Assembly: GCF_000429705.1 (NCBI RefSeq)
Contig: NZ_KE386942.1
Coordinates: forward strand, 77,056 to 141,055
Direction: 5' to 3'
Length of the DNA: 64,000 bases
Source of the DNA: Alteribacter aurantiacus DSM 18675
Lineage (GTDB): Bacteria; Bacillota; Bacilli; Bacillales; Salisediminibacteriaceae
The notes under the pieces are model-generated. The model was not told where the DNA came from. It saw only the letters and a list, made by a program, of their open reading frames with translations, and did not search any database. The position numbers were made by a program, and so were the translations under genes. Each line of letters begins with the position of its first letter. Positions within the stretch are counted from its first letter, which is position 1. Shown here piece by piece: positions 51,801-61,260 of the stretch.

Positions 51801-51920
51801 CCGAAACCCGAAAGATCACCACATATGAGGCCCTTCCCCCCTCTCACCCTCCTACGTTTTAACCGTCCCATTTTTGTGAATAAGAAAGAAGTAGATATTC
51901 ATAGGAAAGGATGAGATACG

Positions 51921-52640
51921 ATGCAATCATTACAAGGAAAAAAAGCGCTGATTACGGGGGGAAGCAGAGGCATCGGTCGCGCGACAGCCATTGAGCTCGC
52001 TAAAGAAGGAGTCGAACTCGCGATCGTCGGTCGCTCACAAGAAAACCTTGACCAAGTGGAACGGGAACTCCGTGACATGGGTGCCACCGTCGTGACGGCT
52101 CAGGCGGACGTGGCTGACGAACAAGCCGTAAGCGAAGCTGTGAAGAAAATCGAACGCGAGCTCGGTACGATCGACATCTTGGTTAATAACGCAGGCGTCG
52201 CTGCACGTGGATCGTTTCAAGAACTTGAAACAGCGGACTGGGAAAAGGTCCTAAACATTAACATCATGGGAATTGTTCACATCACCAAAGCCGTTCTACC
52301 TGGCATGATCGAAAACAATCGCGGGGATATTATCAACATTTCATCCATGAGTGGATTAAAAGGAACGAAGGGCTCGAGTGCGTATAGTGCATCAAAATTT
52401 GCCGTTATCGGGATGAGCGAAGGACTGATGCAGGAAGTACGGCCTCACAACATTCGCGTGAGTGTCCTAACTCCAAGCCTTGTAGAAACGGACTTGACCC
52501 GCGGCCGCGATAATCACGAGCGAGATCCGGAGAAGTTTACCCAAGCTGAAGACTTGGCGGAATTTATGGTCAGTCAGCTTAAGCTCGAGCAACGAACATT
52601 TGTAAAAACCGCTGCACTTTGGGCAACGAATCCTTTTTAA
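51921..52640 (+). CDS. short-chain dehydrogenase/3-oxoacyl-ACP-reductase-like
   Basis: 239 residues. NADP-binding ALITGGSRGIGRATA, NNAG in ILVNNAGVAARG, catalytic Ser in NISSMSG and the YxxxK pair SAYSASKFAV. It is FabG-like but carries SLVETDLTRGR and lacks an acyl-carrier-specific partner nearby, so the substrate is open. Confidence 0.85.
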   Translation: MQSLQGKKALITGGSRGIGRATAIELAKEGVELAIVGRSQENLDQVERELRDMGATVVTAQADVADEQAVSEAVKKIERELGTIDILVNNAGVAARGSFQELETADWEKVLNINIMGIVHITKAVLPGMIENNRGDIINISSMSGLKGTKGSSAYSASKFAVIGMSEGLMQEVRPHNIRVSVLTPSLVETDLTRGRDNHERDPEKFTQAEDLAEFMVSQLKLEQRTFVKTAALWATNPF

Positions 52641-52651
52641 AGAAGTAGCTT

Positions 52652-52686
52652 AAGCGTCTTGAAGAATCGTTCTTCAGACGCTTTCT
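52652..52686 (+). terminator. terminator of the SDR gene
   Basis: AGCGTCTTGAAGAA/TTCTTCAGACGCT hairpin with T run, before the photolyase ribosome binding site. Confidence 0.8.
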
Positions 52687-52739
52687 TTTTATTTTTCAAA
52701 AGACGTACGATTCGCTATGATAAGAATGAGGTGATCATC

Positions 52740-54170
52740 ATGACCAAAACCTATGCAACATGGTTTCGAAGCGACTTTCGTTTAGAAGACCACGCCGCGT
52801 TGTATCATTGCTTGGAAACAACAAAGCACGAAGACGGGAAATGGTTTGCCTTTTTCCATTTGGACCCGTCATTTACTGAGGAGATTGATCTTCATCATGA
52901 TTATTTCTTTCAAACGCTCGCCTTCTTTAAAGACACCTGTGAAGAAAAAGGCATTCATCTCCACATCGTCTACGGTGGTCTAGAAGAAGCACTCGAGCGT
53001 GTGATCAACAACATCCCTGCTCTTCACACCGTTTTTTTCAACAGAGACGATGCAGGTGAAAATAGTGAGCGAGACGAGGACGCCATTCATATTCTTGAAA
53101 ATAACAACATCAACGCATACGCCTATGAAGATGCCCACCTTCATGGACCAAACGAGATTACGAAGCAAGACGGAACGCCTTATAAGGTGTTTACTCCGTA
53201 TTTTAAAGCATGGAGTAAACACGAGAAACCACGTTCCTATCAAGTGGCCCAAGAGGCTCTACTCCACTTTCAGTCCGAGCTTGAACCGATCCACAAAAAA
53301 GGAGAAACATTCTTTAAAGACGAAGTATTACCACGATGCGAGCATACTTGGAAAGGAATCGGTCGCACCGAAGCGCTCGATCGCCTTGAAACCTTTGTGG
53401 ACGAGCGCCTTGCTTACTATAAAGATGAGCGAGACATTCCTAGAAAAGCGGCTACTAGTAGACTGAGCCCCTATTTAAAAACAGGCGTATTGTCTCCTAG
53501 AGAGGTGTTTCATAGCGCGGCCGCTCGTCGTGAAGACGCTGGAACAGGCGCTGAGACATACTTGTCCGAGCTTGCTTGGCGAGATTTCTACTATATGATC
53601 CATGCTCATCACCCCAAATCCAAGGACAAAGAACTGACCGAGAAATACACAAGCCTGAACTGGGGACAAGACAAGGATCGCTTTGAAGCTTGGAAGAACG
53701 GACGTACAGGCTTTCCCATCGTTGATGCCGGGATGCGACAGCTCAAAGAAATCGGGTGGATGCACAACCGCCTCCGCATGATTACAGCTTCTTTTTTAAC
53801 GAAAGATTACTTGATCGACTGGCGACTCGGGGAACGGTATTTTCAGACAAAACTTATCGACTACGATGCCTCATCCAATATCGGTGGATGGCAATGGGCC
53901 GCTTCTGTTGGGACCGATGCCGTTCCTTATTTCAGAGTGTTCAATCCGACCACACAAGGGAAACGCTTCGATCCCAATGGTGAATTCATCCGAAAGTACG
54001 TACCTGAATTATCCGATGTGCCTGACAAATACATTCACGAACCATTGAAAATGCCTGACCATATCCAAGATGAAGCCAATTGCCGAATCGGGAAAGACTA
54101 TCCTGAGCCAACGGTGGACCATGGTACACAGAGAAAAAAAGCCATTGAAATGTTTAAGGGAGAGGGTTAA
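52740..54170 (+). CDS. phrB: deoxyribodipyrimidine photolyase (class I CPD)
   Basis: 476 residues. N-terminal antenna-binding domain (WFRSDFRLEDHAALYHCL) and C-terminal FAD domain: TSRLSPYLKTGVLSPREVF, ELAWRDFYYMI, GFPIVDAGMRQLKEIGWMHNRLRMITASFL, DYDASSNIGGWQWAASVGTDA and RVFNPTTQGKRFDPNGEFIRKYVPEL. It repairs UV dimers with light. ATG 52740 follows GAGGTGAT. The next gene begins directly after the stop (TAAGTG). Confidence 0.95.
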   Translation: MTKTYATWFRSDFRLEDHAALYHCLETTKHEDGKWFAFFHLDPSFTEEIDLHHDYFFQTLAFFKDTCEEKGIHLHIVYGGLEEALERVINNIPALHTVFFNRDDAGENSERDEDAIHILENNNINAYAYEDAHLHGPNEITKQDGTPYKVFTPYFKAWSKHEKPRSYQVAQEALLHFQSELEPIHKKGETFFKDEVLPRCEHTWKGIGRTEALDRLETFVDERLAYYKDERDIPRKAATSRLSPYLKTGVLSPREVFHSAAARREDAGTGAETYLSELAWRDFYYMIHAHHPKSKDKELTEKYTSLNWGQDKDRFEAWKNGRTGFPIVDAGMRQLKEIGWMHNRLRMITASFLTKDYLIDWRLGERYFQTKLIDYDASSNIGGWQWAASVGTDAVPYFRVFNPTTQGKRFDPNGEFIRKYVPELSDVPDKYIHEPLKMPDHIQDEANCRIGKDYPEPTVDHGTQRKKAIEMFKGEG

Positions 54171-55373
54171 GTGAACATTCGTAAACTAAGAAAAGACGAG
54201 CTCGATTTGGCTATTACCATGTCCGAGTTTGCCTTTCAATACAAGATGAAAGACGAAGAGAGAGAACAGCGAAAATCATGGATGAACCCTGAAGATACAT
54301 GGGTTGCAGAAGAAGACGGGGAATTGTTGTCCAAAGTCACGGTCCTTCCGTTTACGACTTATATCGGAGGAAAGGAATGGGCCATGGGCGGCGTGTCCGG
54401 AGTGGCTACATGGCCTGAGCAGCGCCGCTCGGGATTGGTCAAAGAATTGCTTGCCGAAGCACTTACTGAGATGAAAGAAAAAGGCCAAACCGTATCTTAT
54501 CTGTATCCGTTCTCAATCCCGTTTTATCGTCAGTTCGGTTGGGAGCTGTTTGCAAACAAAACAGAGATTACAATCCCAAAAGACAAGCTCCCAAAACGTC
54601 GTCCAAACAACGGGCACGTCCGCCGCGTGGAAAAGAACGACCGGATTGTTGGACCAATCTATGAAGAATGGGCAAAAGGATTTAACGGTCCATTAAAGCG
54701 TGAATCAACGTGGTGGGAGCGCTCGGTGTTCAAACGAAAAGAGGGGGAACTCGCTGTCTATTACAGCTCGTCAAATGAACCTCGTGGCTTCCTCTTTTAT
54801 CAAGTAAACACCAACGTGCTCACAGCCCATCAAATGATTTGGCTCGATCACGAAGCAAGAGAAGGTCTTTGGACGTTTATTAGTAATCACGATTCCATGA
54901 TTAAAGAAGCAGTCGTGACGTTACCGGGGAATGACGGCACGGTGTTTTTACTCGATGACCCACATGTGGAGCAGAAAGTCAGCTCCTACTTTATGGCACG
55001 GATTGTTGATGTGAAAGGCTTCCTTGAACAGTATCCTTTTAAAGCTAGCGTTGAAGATTCCCCTGTGATCCTTCACGTGGAAGACAACTTTTGTGACTGG
55101 AATAACGGAACGTATATTGTGAAACTCGGACAATCAGAGGGTGAGCCTACCGAGGTGAAACAACACCAAAAATCGGAGCAAGGTGCAAGCTGTGCACATC
55201 CTCCAAAACGGGGATTATCGATAAATATTAACACGTTGTCAGCTCTTTTAATAAACGCACAAAGCGTCGATATGCTCTATGAAACGGGACGGATTCGCGG
55301 GCCAAAAGAAGATGCCAATCGTCTGCGCTCACTTCTTTCAACGAACAATCCGTTCTTTTATGATTTCTTTTAA
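54171..55373 (+). CDS. Eis-type GNAT acetyltransferase
   Basis: 400 residues: N-terminal GNAT domain (GVSGVATWPEQRRSGLVKELLAEAL and YPFSIPFYRQFGWELF), a second degenerate GNAT part and a C-terminal SCP2-like domain, ending FFYDFF, as in the Eis/enhanced-intracellular-survival group. Such enzymes acetylate amines including aminoglycosides; the substrate is unknown here. It starts with GTG immediately after the photolyase stop, so it is cotranscribed. Confidence 0.88.
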   Translation: MNIRKLRKDELDLAITMSEFAFQYKMKDEEREQRKSWMNPEDTWVAEEDGELLSKVTVLPFTTYIGGKEWAMGGVSGVATWPEQRRSGLVKELLAEALTEMKEKGQTVSYLYPFSIPFYRQFGWELFANKTEITIPKDKLPKRRPNNGHVRRVEKNDRIVGPIYEEWAKGFNGPLKRESTWWERSVFKRKEGELAVYYSSSNEPRGFLFYQVNTNVLTAHQMIWLDHEAREGLWTFISNHDSMIKEAVVTLPGNDGTVFLLDDPHVEQKVSSYFMARIVDVKGFLEQYPFKASVEDSPVILHVEDNFCDWNNGTYIVKLGQSEGEPTEVKQHQKSEQGASCAHPPKRGLSININTLSALLINAQSVDMLYETGRIRGPKEDANRLRSLLSTNNPFFYDFF

Positions 55374-55379
55374 ACGCAA

Positions 55380-55426
55380 AATGAACCGCGAGAAGGTTAA
55401 AAGTCTTCTCGCGGTTCATTTTTTAC
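55380..55426. terminator. terminator shared by the Eis-like and ALDH genes
   Basis: AAATGAACCGCGAGAAG/CTTCTCGCGGTTCATTT, perfect 17-bp stem plus T run; it reaches into the ALDH stop codon. Confidence 0.88.
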
Positions 55427-56796
55427 TCCCACATTTTTCGCATGGCTTTAATCGAGCCTTCGCTTTTACTGTAACGGAACGGAATATCAAATTTGTTCGT
55501 TTGCTTTAAGACGCTCTTTTCATGGGAGAATGTATCAAAACTTGAACGTCCATGATAAGCTCCCATGCCACTTTCGCCGACGCCTCCGAATGGCAAATGA
55601 GGGGTAGTAATGTGCATGAGCGTATCGTTGACACACCCGCCTCCGAAGCTCAAGTTCTCCAAGATGAGCGATTCGGTTTGCTTTTTCTCAGTAAAGACGT
55701 ACAATGCCAACGGGTTAGGGCGCTTGCGAACGAGATCAATCACTTCGTACTCGTCTTCAAAAGAAATCAATGGTAAAATCGGACCGAATATTTCTTCACC
55801 CATGACGGCATCATCAAACGTGACGTTGTCCATAATCGTAGGTTCAATGAACAGCTCGTCACGATCGTGAGCACCACCATAAACGATCTTGTCAGGATCA
55901 AGAAGCGCGGTTACCCGGTCGTGGTGTTTTTCGTTCACAATCCGCGGGTAGTCTTTGCTTTCTTCTACGGCTGTCCCGTAAAACTTCTTAATGTATTTAA
56001 CCAAATACTTGAACAGCTTTCGCTTCGCTTTTTCTTGTACGAGAATGTAATCAGGTGCCACGCAGGTTTGACCAGCGTTAAGAAATTTGCCCCAGACAAT
56101 CCGTTTGGCCGCGAGCTTTACATCCGCGTCTTTCATAACAATGGCTGGGCTTTTGCCTCCTAGCTCCAGTGTCACAGGGGTTAAATGCTTACTCGCCGCT
56201 TCCATTACTTTTCGACCTACGTCCACACTTCCCGTAAAGAAAATGTAGTCCGTATTTTGTTCAAGAAGAGCCTTTGCCACATTGGCATCCCCTTCTCTTA
56301 CCGCTACAAAATCTTCTTCGAATGTGTCTTCAATGATTTCCCTCACAACAGCGCTTGTGTGAGGTGTCATCTCCGACGGCTTTAAAATGGCTGTGTTTCC
56401 GGCCGCAATCGCGCCAATGAGTGGAGCCATGACGAGGTGGAATGGGTAATTCCAGGGGCCAATTATGAGCGTTACACCGTAAGGCTCTTTGTAAATATAC
56501 GCACTTGAGCCTACGTGAGTCATTGCTGTTTTTTCTTTTCGCGGCTTCACCCAGTCGTCAATATGCTTCATAGCATCTTTAATTTCACTGTAAAGAAAGC
56601 CGATTTCTGATAGGAACGCTTCTCTTTTGGACTTTCCTAGATCTCTCCAAGCTGCATCCATGATGTCGTCTTCTCTTCGTTTGATGGCATTTTTAAGCTT
56701 TTGCAATTGTTCTACACGAAAAGCGACCTTTTTGGTGGCTCCTGTGTAAAAAAAGTGGCGTTGCTTGTCCACTAAACGTTTATATTCCCCAGTCAT
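55423..56796 (-). CDS. class 3-type aldehyde dehydrogenase (YwdH-like)
   Basis: 457 residues, the short ALDH3 form. IIGPWNYPFHLVMAPLIGAIAAGN, FFTGSVDVGRKV, catalytic Glu in LELGGKSPAIV, catalytic Cys in NAGQTCVAPD and GGVGESGMGAYHG. It oxidises long-chain or aromatic aldehydes. ATG 56796 follows AGGGGGAC; the 29 codons before it run through the HNH gene end. It starts 11 bases after the HNH gene stop. Confidence 0.9.
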   Translation of the reverse strand: MTGEYKRLVDKQRHFFYTGATKKVAFRVEQLQKLKNAIKRREDDIMDAAWRDLGKSKREAFLSEIGFLYSEIKDAMKHIDDWVKPRKEKTAMTHVGSSAYIYKEPYGVTLIIGPWNYPFHLVMAPLIGAIAAGNTAILKPSEMTPHTSAVVREIIEDTFEEDFVAVREGDANVAKALLEQNTDYIFFTGSVDVGRKVMEAASKHLTPVTLELGGKSPAIVMKDADVKLAAKRIVWGKFLNAGQTCVAPDYILVQEKAKRKLFKYLVKYIKKFYGTAVEESKDYPRIVNEKHHDRVTALLDPDKIVYGGAHDRDELFIEPTIMDNVTFDDAVMGEEIFGPILPLISFEDEYEVIDLVRKRPNPLALYVFTEKKQTESLILENLSFGGGCVNDTLMHITTPHLPFGGVGESGMGAYHGRSSFDTFSHEKSVLKQTNKFDIPFRYSKSEGSIKAMRKMWE

Positions 56797-56807
56797 CGTT
56801 TGTCCCC

Positions 56808-57101
56808 CTATCGTTTCTTCCCTTTTCGTTCGTTTGATTTCTTCATTTTCACAGCTCGTGTGGCTGGCTGCTTTTTTATCCATTTCAAAAATTTCTTTAT
56901 CTTCTCATCGTCTTGAAGTCTTTCAATTGTATCCAGGCGAATGGCGAGCTCTTGGTTGGTATAAAGGTTGTGAATCTGCTTATGGCAAGGCTGACAGAGC
57001 ATGGCTGTGTCCAAATGGGCGCCACCTTCTTCACGAGGAATCAAGTGGTGTTCCGTGAGCCTTACTCCTTCTCGTTTACACAATTCACACGACCCTAACA
57101 T
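56808..57101 (-). CDS. yisB: YisB-like HNH-motif protein
   Basis: 97 residues. Zinc pair CELCKREG and CQPCHKQIH flank an HNH core LTEHHLIPREEGGAHLDTAML; then a helical basic tail (KKQPATRAVKMKKSNERKGKKR). It matches B. subtilis YisB, a small HNH protein of unproven nuclease function. It forms an operon with the aldehyde dehydrogenase gene. Confidence 0.88.
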   Translation of the reverse strand: MLGSCELCKREGVRLTEHHLIPREEGGAHLDTAMLCQPCHKQIHNLYTNQELAIRLDTIERLQDDEKIKKFLKWIKKQPATRAVKMKKSNERKGKKR

Positions 57102-57234
57102 TTCGACGCGCTCCTTTGTTTTTCAACATGCTTACGTCTATATTATGTTACAACTCATCGTTTTCACAACTGTTTTGATTTCTTTTCGCAAGATAAATTC
57201 CTTTTTCTTCTATAAAAAAGAGAGAAATTCGCAC

Positions 57235-57714
57235 TTATTCAAGAGGATCTTTGCCTGTTCCATACTTCAGTACGTCATAGATGGCTTTTCCATCGCTCGG
57301 ATGCCCTTTACCATATTCAACCGGAAGCAATGCGAAGAAAGTAAAATAGAGAGAAAAGTAGACAAATTGGTAGAATAGAATATGTGGTTCAACCCATCCC
57401 ATATGGATGGAGGAGTTAATAATGATAATTGTAAAGATATTAAAAAGAGGCCCACCCATATAGACGAGGGCATGGGACCAGCGGTTACTTACCTTTAATT
57501 CCTTTATTTGGCACCATGAATCCAGGAAGTAAACTCTCCTTACTTCAATACCCCCTAGTTTAAAGATCACTTTTCCCCTTCCTAGTGTAAAGGCAATCTT
57601 GCCTCCGAATAGTCGGGTAAGGAGATAGTGGCCAAGTTCATGGATCAACATAACCATAGGGAGAATCACAAAAAACGCTAAAATTGCAGTGGGAATATCC
57701 GACCATCCAAACAC
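57235..57714 (-). CDS. M50-like membrane metalloprotease homologue
   Basis: 159 residues. The zinc motif HELGH sits in the first transmembrane segment (VILPMVMLIHELGHYLLTRLFGG); further helices at about 85-105 and 115-140. It is shorter than true site-2 proteases and I do not see the distal LDG motif, though FALLPVEYGKGHPSDGKAI has an Asp in a similar place (PSDG). Proteolytic activity is likely but not certain. Confidence 0.75.
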   Translation of the reverse strand: MFGWSDIPTAILAFFVILPMVMLIHELGHYLLTRLFGGKIAFTLGRGKVIFKLGGIEVRRVYFLDSWCQIKELKVSNRWSHALVYMGGPLFNIFTIIIINSSIHMGWVEPHILFYQFVYFSLYFTFFALLPVEYGKGHPSDGKAIYDVLKYGTGKDPLE

Positions 57715-57929
57715 CTGACAAACACCCTTTCAAAAAGAATAATTTCTTTCACTATTTCCGTCGCCCAAAATGATTAAACATGGGAATATAAACGAGGAAC
57801 ATACGTTCAAGCATTAGATTGAATCTGCTTTATGCTTGACCTCGATCTCGTAGGCGTTGTAGCTGGCTGAATAAGACAGCTACACATACACAAAAAAGAT
57901 ATCCCCATTTGAGGAAGATTGTAGACAAA

Positions 57930-57990
57930 GTAAAAAACAAGACACCTGGTCGAACGCTTGGATCGCGTCTTCCATATGCCTTGTTTTTTA
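57930..57990 (-). terminator. probable terminator of the PAS-STAS gene
   Basis: AAAAAACAAG.../...CTTGTTTTTT outer pairing around a longer imperfect stem, at the end of the gene. The rest of 57715-57930 shows nothing I can support. Confidence 0.5.
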
Positions 57991-58713
57991 TTTATCCATG
58001 AAAAAGTATTCAATCGCTTGTTTTAAGTTTTGATAAATTCGTATCCGCTCAAAGTTAATATCCAATTGGGAGAATTCAGCGGCAATTTCATGGCGAACAC
58101 CGGTTATGATGACTTCTACCCCAAGTACACGAAGGACTTCCACTAGTCGTATGATAATCTCGCCTAACTCCTCGTCTAGCGTTCGGATGGCAGACAGATT
58201 CACGGCAAGCTTTGAGAATCGCTCATCACGACAGATTTGTGCCGTCTTTTCAACAATAATCCACTTTTGCTCATCGTGAAGAATTGGCGGTAATGGCAAT
58301 ACCCCAACACTATCTGACAAGGGCACAACGTTTACTGTCATGTCGATAATCATTTTCTTTAGCTCTTTTTCTTGGGTCGCTTGACTTGTGAGGTCTTCAA
58401 ATCGAGTGACGATATACCGTTCATTTTCATGCTCAAACATTTGCGAAGCCGAGTCCAAAAACAATAACGTTCCCTTTGGCTTGCTGTATGAGATTTTTTT
58501 CTTGAGATCCGTTCGACCTTCACGAATCATCTCCGTTACCATGCGACTTTCCTCAGGCACCCCGGTAAACACTTCATGAAGGTGTCCTCCAACCAAATCT
58601 TCACGATTTAACTCAAAGAGTTCCTCATAAGCCTCATTTACAAAATGAATCGTATAGTCCTCTTTCGTGACAATGACCGGCTGCTGTATTTGATTAAGTG
58701 CTTCTTTAAACAT
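57988..58713 (-). CDS. PAS-STAS protein (RsbR-paralogue type)
   Basis: 241 residues. PAS domain at about 5-110 (VIVTKEDYTIHFVNEAYEELFELNREDLVGG) and C-terminal STAS domain (FSKLAVNLSAIRTLDEELGEIIIRLVEVLRVLGVEVIITGVRHEIA) like those of RsbR and YtvA. It probably joins or feeds the stressosome that controls sigma-B. The LOV cysteine motif is absent, so it is not a blue-light flavoprotein. ATG 58713 is 13 bases after GGAGG; a TTG at 58746 would add 11 residues. Confidence 0.82.
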   Translation of the reverse strand: MFKEALNQIQQPVIVTKEDYTIHFVNEAYEELFELNREDLVGGHLHEVFTGVPEESRMVTEMIREGRTDLKKKISYSKPKGTLLFLDSASQMFEHENERYIVTRFEDLTSQATQEKELKKMIIDMTVNVVPLSDSVGVLPLPPILHDEQKWIIVEKTAQICRDERFSKLAVNLSAIRTLDEELGEIIIRLVEVLRVLGVEVIITGVRHEIAAEFSQLDINFERIRIYQNLKQAIEYFFMDK

Positions 58714-58848
58714 ATCTTTATAGCACCCTCCTGGTTTCAATTCCAATCCTTACCTTTTCTCTTTCTCTATTGTAAATGATAAACCATCACATTAGAAGGA
58801 AATTAGCAAATTACCATAGTTTGATAGTTTTTTTGACTCGATTATCCA

Positions 58849-58877
58849 TTGCTTTCCGTTACAAAAGTGAGTATAAT
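58849..58877 (+). promoter_or_regulatory. promoter of the TetR gene
   Basis: TTGCTT, 17-bp spacer, TATAAT. Confidence 0.65.
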
Positions 58878-58888
58878 CTCATTTAGAT

Positions 58889-58908
58889 AAACTAACGATC
58901 GTTCGTTT
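58889..58908. promoter_or_regulatory. TetR-type operator
   Basis: AAACTAACGATCGTTCGTTT, a 20-bp palindrome with one mismatched pair, 12 bp after the -10 box, where a bound repressor would block transcription. Confidence 0.7.
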
Positions 58909-58931
58909 ATATACTAAAGGAGTGTCTTTCC

Positions 58932-59537
58932 ATGCCACCTAAAACTGTGGAAAAAATTAAGCTAGAATCTCTCCGCCTTTTTGCTGAAGAGGGATACGAC
59001 GGTGCCAGCCTATCCAAAATTACAGACAAAGTGGGCATTCGTAAATCTTCCTTATACAATCATTTTTCCAACAAAGAGGATTTGTTCTTAACCCTTGTGG
59101 ACGACGTGTATGAACGCTACGTTTCTGAGGTAAAAGAAACGGTCCATCAGCAACCCAATGATTCTTACGTTGAAAAAAAGCTGTATCAGGCGTTAATCAT
59201 AACGACCGACTTCCTTCGAAAAGAAGCGGTCGGTAAGTTTTACATGCACTTTCTGTTGTTTCCACCAGGAGACTTGAAAGCCTTTGTGCACGAACGCTTT
59301 TTGCGTTTTGAAGAAGAGTTGAACCATGTTTTTTTACCCATCATTACGGATGGAATGAAAAATGGTGAAATGAAGTCAGGCAACCCAACCCATGTATTGG
59401 ATGCTTTTTACTGCTTAATGGATGGCATGTCAGCCCAGATGTTTTACTACGATAAAAAAACGGTCGATCAGAAACGGGAGCACGCGTGGCGTGTATTTTG
59501 GAACGGTATTAAATCAGAAAGTAACGACGAAATGTAA
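58932..59537 (+). CDS. TetR/AcrR-family repressor
   Basis: 201 residues. HTH at 8-55: IKLESLRLFAEEGYDGASLSKITDKVGIRKSSLYNHFSNKEDLFL. The ligand domain is helical and aromatic-rich (KFYMHFLLFPPGDLKAFVHERF). AAGGAG before the ATG. It is followed 14 bases later by an exporter gene and carries its own operator, so autoregulation with co-control of the exporter is likely. Confidence 0.9.
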   Translation: MPPKTVEKIKLESLRLFAEEGYDGASLSKITDKVGIRKSSLYNHFSNKEDLFLTLVDDVYERYVSEVKETVHQQPNDSYVEKKLYQALIITTDFLRKEAVGKFYMHFLLFPPGDLKAFVHERFLRFEEELNHVFLPIITDGMKNGEMKSGNPTHVLDAFYCLMDGMSAQMFYYDKKTVDQKREHAWRVFWNGIKSESNDEM

Positions 59538-59551
59538 GTGAGGTGCTTCAC

Positions 59552-60052
59552 ATGTTCGAACTACTATGGCAATATACGATGATTTTTATTATGGCAGCCC
59601 TTCCGTGGCTCGAGATTTTAATTGTGATTCCGATCGGTGTCGGCATGGGGTTAAACCCATATGGAGTCGGCATTGTTTCCTTTTTAGGCAATTTTTTGCC
59701 GGTTTTATTAATCGTTTATCTATTAAAATGGTTTCAAAACACAGCATTTTATATGAGATGGAAACAAAAACGTGAGAGGAAGAAAGCAGAAAAGCTTGCT
59801 GCACAATCAGAAGAAAAACAGGAAAAGAAAAAGAATCGTGGAGAGCGGGCCCAACGTATTTTTGAAAAATACGGTTTACCGGGTCTTGCCTTTTTAGGTC
59901 CAGCTGTCACAGGCATCCACTTGGCAGCTGTGATTGCCTTATCTTTTAAAGCCAACAAGCATGCCACAACCATTTGGATGGGTGTGAGCCTTGTCGCGTG
60001 GACAATCGCATTGACTGTGGCTTCTTATTACGGATTTGATTTTATTTTATAG
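59552..60052 (+). CDS. small multidrug-export-family membrane protein
   Basis: 166 residues, COG2426 type. Helices at 6-28, 33-55, 115-135 and 142-165; GLPGLAFLGPAVTGIHLAAVIALSFKANK is the family's conserved segment; a long charged loop (RWKQKRERKKAEKLAAQSEEKQ) separates the halves. Transport is presumed. ATG 59552 follows GAGGTG; an upstream in-frame start lacks a site. Confidence 0.8.
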   Translation: MFELLWQYTMIFIMAALPWLEILIVIPIGVGMGLNPYGVGIVSFLGNFLPVLLIVYLLKWFQNTAFYMRWKQKRERKKAEKLAAQSEEKQEKKKNRGERAQRIFEKYGLPGLAFLGPAVTGIHLAAVIALSFKANKHATTIWMGVSLVAWTIALTVASYYGFDFIL

Positions 60053-60114
60053 AAGGTAAGAGCGGAAATGCCTTTTGTTGTATCTGCAGACATTTCCACT
60101 CTTCATCCAATCCT

Positions 60115-61230
60115 TTACGAACGTGAATCGGTGTTGAATCCCTTTGCGTCAATGGACCACTTGTCTACGATTGTATCCCCATCAACAACAACGTAGTGAT
60201 CATACAAATTTACAGCGGTACAAACGTGGTTTGGAACGATTCGCACGTAGTCCGTTGGAAATTGAGCGGTGCCGTCCATGATCCCATGTTCTTCGGAGAG
60301 CCTTGTTAAGGTGAGTCCGTGGTGTTCGGTTGGTTCCACTATCATTCCAAACCCCTTTACAGAGTCATTTCCGTGAGCCCCTTTTTCAAGGGTGAGCGCT
60401 TTGCTTCCCGCGTCCACAATGACGCGGTCTTTTTTTATACTCACCACAGACGCCACTACGGTGACCGCACATTCCTCGAGTTCGCACACACCTAATCCTG
60501 CTTGTACCCCGTCAAAAAACACGGCATTACCTGGCCTCACTTCTGTGATTCCTTCAAACCGACCACTGATTTCATAAGTTGGGGTCGATCCTACGCTACG
60601 GTGTTCAATCGGATAACCTGCTTGTTCACAGGCATGGGCAGACAAAAGGACCGCTTGTGCTTCTTCGTTTGCAATCTCCACTCTTCTCTTATCTGAAGGA
60701 GCACCGTACGCATGACCCGCATGGGTAAACAAACCTGTCACGTCTAAAGAAGACATGGTAGTGATCTCACGCACAAGGTTGACAGCTTCCTCTTCTGGCT
60801 CCACTCCACATCGGTTTAATCCACTGTTTATTTTCACCCACACTTCAATGGTTTGGCCTTGTCTATTTGCTTCCTCATTAAGCCTCGACGCCTGCTCCAG
60901 TTCATCGACTGTAGCAATGAGTCTGATTCCATCAGCAAGGGCCACGAATTGACTAATCTTCTCACGGTTCCTGAGAGGATAAGCCATAAGGATGTCGCGA
61001 AATCCTCCCCTCTTGAAAACTTCTGCTTCTTTTAAAGTTGCAACGGTGAGGCCGTCTGCTCCTTCTTCGAGCTGCTTTTTAGCCACTTCTATGGATTTGT
61101 GAGTTTTCACATGTGGCCGTAAACGGACGCCGTTCGCTTTTGCGGATTCGGTCATTCTCTTCATATTTTTTGAGAGTTGATTGATGTCCAACACCAACTC
61201 TGGTGTGGAAGTGAGGTTCCACTTTTTCAT
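60115..61230 (-). CDS. D-threonine aldolase/D-serine dehydratase-like PLP enzyme
   Basis: 371 residues, fold type III. N-terminal alanine-racemase-like barrel with the PLP Lys42 in RPHVKTHKS and GLTVATLKEAEVF, phosphate-binding SVGSTPTYEISG, and a C-terminal DSD1-like domain with metal ligands in PNHVCTAVNLYDHY. It cleaves D-threonine or dehydrates a D-3-hydroxy amino acid. The start follows AGGGGAA. Confidence 0.88.
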   Translation of the reverse strand: MKKWNLTSTPELVLDINQLSKNMKRMTESAKANGVRLRPHVKTHKSIEVAKKQLEEGADGLTVATLKEAEVFKRGGFRDILMAYPLRNREKISQFVALADGIRLIATVDELEQASRLNEEANRQGQTIEVWVKINSGLNRCGVEPEEEAVNLVREITTMSSLDVTGLFTHAGHAYGAPSDKRRVEIANEEAQAVLLSAHACEQAGYPIEHRSVGSTPTYEISGRFEGITEVRPGNAVFFDGVQAGLGVCELEECAVTVVASVVSIKKDRVIVDAGSKALTLEKGAHGNDSVKGFGMIVEPTEHHGLTLTRLSEEHGIMDGTAQFPTDYVRIVPNHVCTAVNLYDHYVVVDGDTIVDKWSIDAKGFNTDSRS

Positions 61231-61260
61231 ATATTCCCCTCCACTAGTAAGGCATTTAAT

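Noticed and set aside
57988..58713. Blue-light (LOV) photoreceptor like YtvA
   Set aside because: The PAS domain lacks the NCRFLQ-type motif with the photoactive Cys.
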